Positions 7,185-14,900 of a DNA stretch of 25,394 nt are shown piece by piece. Each line of letters begins with the position of its first letter. Positions within the stretch are counted from its first letter, which is position 1. The stretch lies in the NCBI GenBank assembly GCA_036337945.1, contig JAYZDF010000106.1, forward strand, positions 1 through 25,394. Reading direction: 5' to 3'. Position numbers and translations under genes: made by a program. The notes under the pieces were generated by a model, which did not search any database, was not told where the DNA came from, and saw nothing but the letters and a program-made list of their open reading frames with translations. This DNA comes from JAYZDF01 sp036337945 (GTDB lineage Bacteria; Myxococcota; Kuafuiibacteriia; Kuafuiibacteriales; Kuafuiibacteriaceae).

Positions 7185-8257
7185 GGTAAGGGAAGCATCG
7201 TGCCACCGGTGACAATCGTCATTCCTTTGCCTGGGGCACCGACAAGTTTTTCTCCGCAAGACACACCAATTGGCGAACCACGTGAATCCAGTTGCGAGTA
7301 CGCGTAGACTATAAATAAGGATGTTTGGCCTGATGCAAAACGAGCAAAGGTCATCGAATACTGTGAACTCGCTTGAATCACGTTCTGGCCTCGAGTGTCT
7401 AATGCGTTATGACAAGAGGACGTCCAATCAAACTGCTCTGCGTATACATCTTCGCAGGTCCACTTCTTACCGCCCGCAGATTCCGACGCAATGACAGCAC
7501 CGGCGAAGCTGACAGCATTGTTGAACAATGCGCCGATTTCAAAAAAGTATCTAACTGTATCGCTGGTTTCTAATAAGGGAGGTGTAGAACAATTGCCAAA
7601 GCTGCAGATAGAACGATGATAAGGTATGCAAGCTTTGCAATTTGTGGCGGGAGGAAGTGCCGTTCCGCAGTTGGAAGCTGACTGACATTCTGCGCTCGGG
7701 TCGAGTGGACACAGTGCGGGCATCGTCTCGATACAGTCAGGTGGAATTTTGAACGCCTCAGCACACTCATCACAATTTTCACCTGTGAGTTTGGAATCGA
7801 TACAGTCCGTACAATTTGGCCATGCAAGAAAAGGTTTTATGCAAGTGTTGCAATCAGGAAGTGCAGCGAAGTCAGACGCACAATCACTACAATCGACACC
7901 GCTAAAGAACTCAGGACAGCAGAAGTCGCCTTGAAATCCTGTTCGACAATCTGTGCAGCCTTCTCCTCGAAACCTATCACTACAAGTTGAACAGTTCGTT
8001 CCGGCGAAGTTAAAGGGACACTCTGCGCCAGTATCAGTGATTGATGCATCTTTCATTTCGGCGATGCATTCACAGGGACCAAATTCGTCAAGGGCGACGC
8101 ATTGTCTCATACCCACACAGTTGTTATCTCCAAAACATGAGGCTGTTTCGCCGACTTTACATGTCTCAGTGGTAGTGGTTTTGTTCGCACACGATGTTGA
8201 GAAAAGGGCGAATATGAAAAGCATTATGCTGTTTGGAAAAGGTTGAACAAACTTCAT
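7181..8257 (-). CDS. Cys-rich lipoprotein with EGF-like CxxC modules
   Basis: A 358-residue protein from ATG 8257, whose first base overlaps the stop codon of the upstream hydrolase gene (TAATG), so the two are translationally linked. The N-terminus is a lipoprotein-type signal with Cys23 (LFIFALFSTSC), though its lipobox is weak. Residues about 33-215 hold some thirty Cys in short spacings (CSTCSDRFRGEGCTDC and similar), resembling EGF or laminin-type repeats held by disulfides. The C-terminal 140 residues (FFEIGALFNNAVSFAGAVI and on) contain few Cys and look like a beta domain. It is probably exported and surface-bound. Its 3' end overlaps the convergent selenoprotein gene by four bases. 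No family was recognised. Confidence 0.7.
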   Translation of the reverse strand: MKFVQPFPNSIMLFIFALFSTSCANKTTTTETCKVGETASCFGDNNCVGMRQCVALDEFGPCECIAEMKDASITDTGAECPFNFAGTNCSTCSDRFRGEGCTDCRTGFQGDFCCPEFFSGVDCSDCASDFAALPDCNTCIKPFLAWPNCTDCIDSKLTGENCDECAEAFKIPPDCIETMPALCPLDPSAECQSASNCGTALPPATNCKACIPYHRSICSFGNCSTPPLLETSDTVRYFFEIGALFNNAVSFAGAVIASESAGGKKWTCEDVYAEQFDWTSSCHNALDTRGQNVIQASSQYSMTFARFASGQTSLFIVYAYSQLDSRGSPIGVSCGEKLVGAPGKGMTIVTGGTMLPLP

Positions 8258-9060
8258 TAGTTGAGAAAAATCTTTTGTAGAGTTGTGCGGTAAACGGCAA
8301 AGTCCGACAGATTGTTATGTCCACCATCTTCGATAATGTGAAGAAAAAATTTAGGGTTGATTTTAGATAATCGGTGCGAGGCTTCGACGGGAATGAGGGC
8401 GTCCTTTGTGCCATGGATCAGGTGGACCGGGCATTTCACTCTGGTGAGCCAATGATCGTTACGTAATTTGTAGCGTACCAAGGCCTTGGGGACGAAAGGA
8501 TAAATGCTCGTCGCGAGATCAGGCAAATTAAAGTAGGGTGTCTCTAGGATAAGTTTCTTGGGTGTATGAACGGTTGCTAGCCACGATGCGATTCCCGTTC
8601 CGATGGAGCGTCCAAAAATGATTGTATCAAGTTTCGGGTGTCGGTTCTTGAAAAAGTCATGAAATGTCTCGGCATCCCTCTGAAGTTGAGTTTCTGAGGT
8701 GATCTTACCGCCGCTTTTCCCGTATCCTCGATAATCGAGAACATAAACGTTGTAATCCCACTGAGTAAACTGAAGGGCTACATGTCCCCACGAAGCGAGG
8801 GAGCCTGCGTTTCCGTGAAAATAAATGAGGAGACCTTTGGGGTTCTCTACTTCGAAGCCGAGCGCGTGAAGCTCGATATCTCCACTTGGTATGAAGAACT
8901 CTTTTGTATTTGGCCCAAAATGGAATGTGAAATCTCGCTCAAGCTTTTCAGGAAAAAACAGCAGCTTCTCCTGCCCGAAATATAAACCGAGCAGAATTGC
9001 TACGTATAATCCTAAGCCAGTGAAAACTAGTCGCAGTAAAGTAGGCCTTATTTCTTCCAT
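8257..9060 (-). CDS. Membrane-anchored alpha/beta hydrolase, BEM46/ABHD13-like
   Basis: A 267-residue serine hydrolase. Residues about 10-28 are one N-terminal membrane anchor, followed by the LLFFPEKL stretch typical of this family. The oxyanion-side HGNAG is at 82-86, the nucleophile Ser152 sits in GRSIGTG, and the other triad members are probably Asp220 (HGTKDALIP) and His248 (EDGGHNNL). The LDYRGYGKSGG segment at 108-118 is also a family hallmark. Close relatives include BEM46 and mammalian ABHD13/ABHD17, the latter acting as depalmitoylases, but the bacterial substrate is unknown. The gene is first in an operon with the Cys-rich lipoprotein. A 14-bp palindrome lies just upstream of its start. 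Confidence 0.85.
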   Translation of the reverse strand: MEEIRPTLLRLVFTGLGLYVAILLGLYFGQEKLLFFPEKLERDFTFHFGPNTKEFFIPSGDIELHALGFEVENPKGLLIYFHGNAGSLASWGHVALQFTQWDYNVYVLDYRGYGKSGGKITSETQLQRDAETFHDFFKNRHPKLDTIIFGRSIGTGIASWLATVHTPKKLILETPYFNLPDLATSIYPFVPKALVRYKLRNDHWLTRVKCPVHLIHGTKDALIPVEASHRLSKINPKFFLHIIEDGGHNNLSDFAVYRTTLQKIFLN

Positions 9061-9070
9061 AGGTTACAGT

Positions 9071-9084
9071 TAGATGATCATCTA
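9071..9084. promoter_or_regulatory. Perfect 14-bp palindrome, possible operator of hydrolase operon
   Basis: TAGATGATCATCTA equals its own reverse complement across all 14 bases. It lies 10 bp upstream of ATG 9060 (minus strand), inside the likely 5' leader or promoter, where a dimeric regulator could act. No T-tract follows, so it is not a terminator. Confidence 0.35.
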
Positions 9085-9234
9085 GCAGCCAGACTTTACA
9101 ATACTCAATCCCTCAAATGCTACATGAAACACTGATGTCTGCCCCTTAGCTGAAGAGGTTCAGTTACTCCTCTAACTCTGACGCATCTGACTAGTGTGAA
9201 TCTTCCGAAATCCTGTTACGGTGATACCTAAGAA

Positions 9235-9678
9235 ATGGAACACTTTCGAAAGTTAGAAAATGTTTATCGGGTGGCGCCCATAAATCAGATTTACAAGCCA
9301 GAACTTGAAATCTCAGAAGGTGCCGCGGAACTCAGAATGGTTCTTACGCCAACATTTCATCACTCCGCTGGGGCAACTCACGGAAGCGTGTATTTTAAGG
9401 CATTGGATGACGCGACCTTTTTTGCTGCTAATTCTCTGGTTGAAGAGTTTTTCATGCTCACCGCAAAATTTGAACTTACCTTCATTAGGCCGGTGATAAG
9501 CGGCGTGATCGTTGCACGAGCCCGGGTGACGAAGCGTGACGAAAATCGAATATATGCCGAGGGCGAGCTCTTCACTGAATCGAATGATATTTTGGCGAAA
9601 GGTTCCGGAAGTTTCGCTGTGAGCCCCGTTCCTCTGACACCAGCTGTGGGCTATACGTTGGAGATCGAGGCCTCTTGA
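9235..9678 (+). CDS. PaaI-type hotdog thioesterase
   Basis: A 147-residue single hotdog-fold protein. The stretch HHSAGATHGSVYFKALDDATF at about residues 42-62 is the helix-strand region of PaaI/DUF4442-type thioesterases, with His49-Gly50 and acidic Asp58/Asp59 near the expected active site. KFELTFIRPVISGVIVARA is the central beta strand set that follows. These enzymes hydrolyse acyl- or aryl-CoA thioesters as homotetramers in the cytoplasm. The length agrees with the family. ATG 9235 was chosen because the reading from there begins with the normal short N-terminal helix. No signal peptide is present. The natural substrate cannot be told. Confidence 0.8.
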   Translation: MEHFRKLENVYRVAPINQIYKPELEISEGAAELRMVLTPTFHHSAGATHGSVYFKALDDATFFAANSLVEEFFMLTAKFELTFIRPVISGVIVARARVTKRDENRIYAEGELFTESNDILAKGSGSFAVSPVPLTPAVGYTLEIEAS

Positions 9679-9847
9679 GTATAGGGTAAGCTATAGATCA
9701 TGCTTTATTGAGGGCAGTAGATGCTAAGTTTCGAACGTCGTTTGCGGTGGCGGAATGTTATCCACTATTATCTGGGTACAGAAGAGCAGAATGAATCTTG
9801 AAAGCTGAAGAGCTGGTAAATATTTTTTCCGATCACTGTAACAAGAA

Positions 9848-10876
9848 ATGCATTGTTTAGTTCATCATGCCGATAATGATGTGTGGCTGTCTGCTGAGGT
9901 TTCAAATCTCACGTCGAAGACTGCGGTACTGAATCTAGAAACAGTGATGGAGTTTGGGACGGTCATCACTCTTAAAGTCTCTGACCTAAGTATTGAAAGC
10001 ACTGTTGTTTATAGTAGTTCAACCGAGAAAGTTTGCGTGATTGCTTTCGATTCCGAGGCGGCAAATTATGAAGAGTTGAGAGCGAGCCTTGAGAAAACTC
10101 GACTAAAGACAACCGAACACGTGCTTGAGGATGAGGGGAGTGACGAGTCTACCGACGAATCGGTGTCATTTCACGACGTCGAAGACAGCGGCAGCGATTT
10201 TTTCTCTGAGGCGACGGCGTTTCAATCTGAGCTTACTGACCAATCAACGCGCAAAACGATAGCGGCGCCACCGCCGATGAGGCTTGACGACCAAGAGTCG
10301 ACGGACGCCAGTTTGGAAATGAGAAGTCCAAAACGTACGCTTCCTCTACAATCACCCGCAGCTCAGCTATTATCTCCGGTTGCTTTGAGTACTCCGCCGG
10401 AAAGGAAAGAGGCGTCTAGACATAATGACTCTTTTCCGCCTCTCGACCAATCTGGCCACGATTTAGAAGTGCAATTACGAAGACCTTCTGAATTTTTGGT
10501 TATGCCAGAAGTTGACGACGAAATAGACAAAAAAAATAAGCCTGAAAATCTAACGAATGGAGATGCTTCATTGGTTGACCCGAGCTGTCTTCCGGTTCTC
10601 CTCGATGAAGACTCATTGGTACTTTTTCAGACGAATGGACAATTCCTTTGGCATTACGATCGGCATATTCGAAATTGTGGCTTAGTGGTCGACGCAACAG
10701 GTCTTAGTATAGGGAGTAGGCACCAGCTTGGGCTAACTATCCTGGGAACTGAAATTATGGTGCGGGTGCAAGCTCAGGTTTGCTACGTTGAAGAAGGCAT
10801 GGTCGGATTTATGCTGCCTGATGATAATGAACATAGGTCTATCATGCGCGGCGTTGTTCACCTGTGCAGGCCTTAG
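9848..10876 (+). CDS. Protein with two PilZ-like domains joined by an acidic linker
   Basis: A 342-residue soluble protein. Residues about 1-85 (VWLSAEVSNLTSKTAVLNLE ... VTYSSSTEKV-type strands) and about 245-342 (ILGTEIMVRVQAQVCYVEEGMVGFML) both have the small beta-barrel pattern of PilZ-like domains seen in myxobacteria. Between them lies a low-complexity acidic, Ser/Pro-rich linker of some 150 residues. The canonical cyclic-di-GMP binding motifs RxxxR and D/NxSxxG are not clearly present in either domain, so binding of the nucleotide is doubtful. The start at ATG 9848 has no good Shine-Dalgarno sequence. The gene is followed by the convergent YbgC-type gene after 21 bp. Confidence 0.55.
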   Translation: MHCLVHHADNDVWLSAEVSNLTSKTAVLNLETVMEFGTVITLKVSDLSIESTVVYSSSTEKVCVIAFDSEAANYEELRASLEKTRLKTTEHVLEDEGSDESTDESVSFHDVEDSGSDFFSEATAFQSELTDQSTRKTIAAPPPMRLDDQESTDASLEMRSPKRTLPLQSPAAQLLSPVALSTPPERKEASRHNDSFPPLDQSGHDLEVQLRRPSEFLVMPEVDDEIDKKNKPENLTNGDASLVDPSCLPVLLDEDSLVLFQTNGQFLWHYDRHIRNCGLVVDATGLSIGSRHQLGLTILGTEIMVRVQAQVCYVEEGMVGFMLPDDNEHRSIMRGVVHLCRP

Positions 10877-10897
10877 TGTTTGTTCTGATAGTATTGC

Positions 10898-11311
10898 TCA
10901 AGATGTGAGGTGGTCTATTTTCTGCCTGATGTCGTCGCTCACTCTCACTTTTTCGCCTGTCTCGTAGTTTACGAGAACAATTACACCCGTTCCTCGAGCT
11001 ACAAGATTGTCAGGATCATTTTCTAAGGTAACGCCGTATTCTGTCGTGAAGCTTGTATTTCCGACACTAGGTACACGGACTCCAACGATTACGTTGGCGG
11101 GCCAAACGACGGGTTTCAGGAAGTCACACGTTGTTGTAGCGAGGATAGGACCTACGGAGCTGGGGCGATCGGCGATAATACCGACTTGCCGAAAAAGCTC
11201 GATTCGAGCGGATTCGAACCAGGTAAAGTATTTCGCATTATTGACATGATGAAGAGAGTCCATATCTCCCCAATGCACGGGAAAATTGAGAGTCACAGGA
11301 AATTGTTTCAT
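10898..11311 (-). CDS. YbgC/4-HBT-type acyl-CoA thioesterase
   Basis: A 137-residue hotdog protein of the usual length. Residues 12-36 read VHWGDMDSLHHVNNAKYFTWFESAR in pattern, the signature of the 4-hydroxybenzoyl-CoA thioesterase family, with the D-x-D pair (Asp16, Asp18) and the HxNN turn; Asp18 is the likely catalytic acid by analogy with Pseudomonas 4-HBT. LKPVVWPANVIVGVRV and NTSFTTEYGV are the following strands. It should hydrolyse short- or branched-chain acyl-CoA in the cytoplasm. The ATG at 11311 gives the standard N-terminus. It converges with the PilZ-like gene. Confidence 0.85.
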   Translation of the reverse strand: MKQFPVTLNFPVHWGDMDSLHHVNNAKYFTWFESARIELFRQVGIIADRPSSVGPILATTTCDFLKPVVWPANVIVGVRVPSVGNTSFTTEYGVTLENDPDNLVARGTGVIVLVNYETGEKVRVSDDIRQKIDHLTS

Positions 11312-11379
11312 ATCCCCAACCTAATTGCTTATCGACGAGATGCCAATAAGCCTTAAGCATTTTGGGCGTACAAAAAATT

Positions 11380-11733
11380 TTAGAGAAACCAGTGGTTTAC
11401 AATGAAATAAATTGTTCCAATCACTCCGAAAATGAGAGTCCATTCGCCCAATGAGCGACGTCGGGAGAAGACATTCTCCCGAGCCTGACCGCCGCCACTA
11501 ACCAGGTTTCGCATACCAGACATGGTCCCTCCGGAATAATCGGCGTCAGAAGCGTAATCGATGAGTTCTTCGGTTGGCTCCGAAGAGCTATCTTCGGATG
11601 AAGAAGCGATACTCCTTCGCTTATTGCTGCTTACTCCCGGTTTCTTATCTTTTTTGGGCTTTTTTCGGCGATTCTTCGAACGAGCCATACCTTGAGTCTG
11701 GACTGATACGGAACAGATGACAAGCAACAGCAA
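11380..11733 (-). CDS. Small membrane protein with basic and Ser-rich cytoplasmic region
   Basis: A 117-residue protein from TTG 11733, the first start after an in-frame stop 12 bases upstream. The first 15 residues are hydrophobic (LLLVICSVSVQTQG) and could be a signal peptide, or the start may be ATG at Met16. A very basic stretch (RSKNRRKKPKKDKK) follows, then a Ser/Glu-rich acidic segment, then a single C-terminal membrane segment (WTLIFGVIGTIYFIVNHWF). No family was recognised. The start is uncertain. It lies between the YbgC-type gene and the large repeat protein, all on the minus strand. Confidence 0.45.
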   Translation of the reverse strand: MLLLVICSVSVQTQGMARSKNRRKKPKKDKKPGVSSNKRRSIASSSEDSSSEPTEELIDYASDADYSGGTMSGMRNLVSGGGQARENVFSRRRSLGEWTLIFGVIGTIYFIVNHWFL

Positions 11734-11906
11734 GGATAGACTCGGACATCAAACTCTATTGGCTTCTCGATGATAAAGCTGTCCTCGTTCCCGACGTTGG
11801 TAAACGCTCGATCCGGCAAATTTTGGACGTCAGGTAGAGTCGCTGTCCTTTGTTCTAGTCGACCTATTTTTTCGCTGCTTGACGCCTCAGCTTACGTTGC
11901 TTGTCC

Positions 11907-14900
11907 TTAGAACCGAACTCCGAAGGTCCAGCGAGCCCCTCCAAATCTTGCGTTTCCGCCGTTGTCTATTTCAATGACGGCGTCTACTCCAGTTTCGAAA
12001 TTCTCTTTTTCAACTCGTAACCCGGTGAAGAATCCACCCGTCGTCGATTCACTGAGTGGAATACTTGAGGGGGCGAGTGCTGCTGGATTGACGAAGCCAC
12101 CGACGTCCAATCGAACGTTTAAGTCGTCTGTGTTACGCTCCAGGGTCACACCGGCGACACCCGTCGTAGGAACCGCGAAACGTTTGGGCATTGGTGCACC
12201 AAACAAGGTTGCGTCACCCTTAGGTTGAGTGACCTCGAGGTATGACGCCGGGACGGCACCGACAAAGATGCTTCCTGTGTATTCCGCATCGCCGCTGTGG
12301 ATACCTCGGGCGCCAATCCGTCCGAGCACGCCAGGAGCAGCATCTGAAGCGCCGTTTCCGACATCAAAGATATAGGCGGGCGTTGAACCGGTTCCTTTCG
12401 GTAAGATCACTGAAACTTCGGCGACAACCGGAGAATCTACGGTGCCGAGGCGAACGATACCATCTGGTTCAACGACCAAATTTTTGGTGATATTGATTCC
12501 GTCACGAGTGAAAATTCGCCCCAAAATTGAAGTCATTCGATTACTATCGTACGCCTCATAGCGAGCCGCAACCTCAATAGCAGAACCTCTCAGGCTGAGT
12601 GGTCCCGCAGAGAGTCGTACATTCCCGCGTCCACTTGGGTCTCCGACGTAAAAACGTGCGTTGTTCTCAGAGAGATGCGCGAACGAAGAAAACTCGTACG
12701 CATTGTCGATATCTAATTTGACTGGAATTCCAGACAGTTTGGTTCTCACTTCCATATTGATGCGAGAGGATGTGCTCGTTGGAACTAAGTGGATAGATGC
12801 GCCATCTGTTCCACGCAATTCACCGGTTGTGCGAGCGATATAACCATTCAATTCATCGATATTAATATCGATATTCCGACCACCGACGTTTACATTGATA
12901 TCGGTTCCTGTGATCTCATTGATGACCAGCTCACCGCTTTCCTTGTTCAGGGCGACCTCGGCTGTGCCTCCCGTGACGCGAACTTTTGCATCCTTGGTGG
13001 CCACATTGATGTCCATCCCTTCAGCGCGCAATCGATAGCTTCCATTGTCGTTTATGAAGTTGATAGTTTGAGGTCCAAGTCGGGCTGAAAAATCTTCATG
13101 GTTGACCTCGATTTCGCCACCATTAGGAATTTTGAGAAAAGCGCGCTTGATGACTTCACCATTTTCGTCCGCTTCCATGTTGAGACGAATTCGGTCGCCG
13201 CTTTCGCTGCGAACCCAGAAGTTGACTTCTTTGACAGAACCTTCGACGCCCTCTACCTGAAGGTCTAAGCCCTGAATCCCTCGGTCAGAGTAATCGACGA
13301 CCAGATCCATTCCCTCGACATCAACGTTAAAACGTTCTCCGACAGATTTCAGAACGGTTGCGCTCGAAACATGCATCCGCGCTTGCCCGTCGGTCACACT
13401 CAGATTTGCGTCTTTGATATTTGCCGTGAGTCCTTCTCCTCGAAGTACGACATGACCTTCCTCGAATGATGCATTGATTGTTGTGCTGCTCTTCACGTTA
13501 CTTGCCTTCACGTGGAGGTTCTTGGCGCGAATCCCGAGTTCGCCATTTCGGTGCTCGAATTCGACTTTGTCGGGGAAGGTCGCAGCCAGGTCATAAATCA
13601 CGCCATTCTCATCTGCTTTGATATTGAGGTTAGCCGCGTCGCCCATATCAATATTATGACCATCAATATTTAAGACAGCATTTTTAGCGGACAAGACCGA
13701 TTCTTGTCCATCTGAGGTCCGAACGAAGCTTACATTGACGTCTGTTGCGTTGACGGAAACATCGTGATCTTTCTCCGACGTTCGTGTGAATTGAATTCCA
13801 TCTGAGGAAACGTCAATTTTTGTGGGCTCGCCGGTGTCTCCATAGTTTGCGCTGATTTTACTTTGGCCACTTGTTTTGAAGCTCGTGTTGCTGTCAGAAT
13901 AATTGATTTCGCCGGCTGCGACGGCTGCTTGCTGAAGTCCGCCACCATCAGATAAGAACACATGCCCATCAATGCCGCTGATGCTGACGCTTCGGTTTTC
14001 TTCTTCGTTTTGGTAGCTTACGTCTCCGGTTTTTGCTTTGAGTTCTTTGAGTTGGCCTGACGTATCGAAGATGGCGTTCGCCGACGTGTCTTTCGTGCGA
14101 ATTTCCTCGCCACCCGGTAAGGTCGCAGTGAATTCTCCGCTAATTACTCGTGCTGTTGATAATTTGTCGTTTTCACCGAAACGAAGGTCGACAGTTGTTC
14201 CAGCAGAACTCAACTTGTAGCCATTGGTACCGTTCCATTGTGCATCGCCGCTCGCCCAAAGCCGCCGTACTTGACCATCTTCAGTGATATTTGCCGTCAC
14301 TTTACCTTCTGCGGCGTTGAAGTCGCCTGCGGAAGAGGAGTAATTTGCGGTGGACGCATCAGCGGTCACGTCTTTTAGATTACCGTTGGTGTGAAAACTC
14401 GCATTCAAAACGCCGCTCGCTGCAGTGAACTCAGCGCCACTCTTTGTTTTGACAGTAACGCTATCGCCGCTGCCGTTCGCGGAATTAATCTGTCCGTCTG
14501 AATCGAATGTTAGGTTAAGAGAACCATTGGTGACGTCTACGTCCGTTGAATTTGTAGAGACTCGAGCCGAATCTGCGAATAGTGAAGCGGCGCTCAGATT
14601 TCCGTTCGCGTCGGTGCGCAAGTCTATTGAACTTAGACCCGTCGTTGCAATATCAGTTTCTGTTAGGCTCGTGTTGAGGTCGGTGACGCTCGCAATCATT
14701 CGAGATGAGCCGTCAGGATTGCTAATCAGTCGCACATTACCGTTTTCAATGTCTGCGTTTATTTCATCGGTTCCGATTCGACCATTAGTGATGTTGAGAT
14801 TGAGTTCGGTCGAGGAATCGGTGTTAGCGCGAAGGTCGAAGCTGATTTCGCTCGCGGAGAGTTCGACTCCGCCGGTTGCGATATTCAGATTATTAACACT

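Noticed and set aside
11631..11819. 62-residue minus-strand frame overlapping the small membrane protein
   Set aside because: Its 3' half is an out-of-frame reading of the membrane-protein gene; its 5' half looks somewhat protein-like but has no start codon with a ribosome-binding site, so I left it out.
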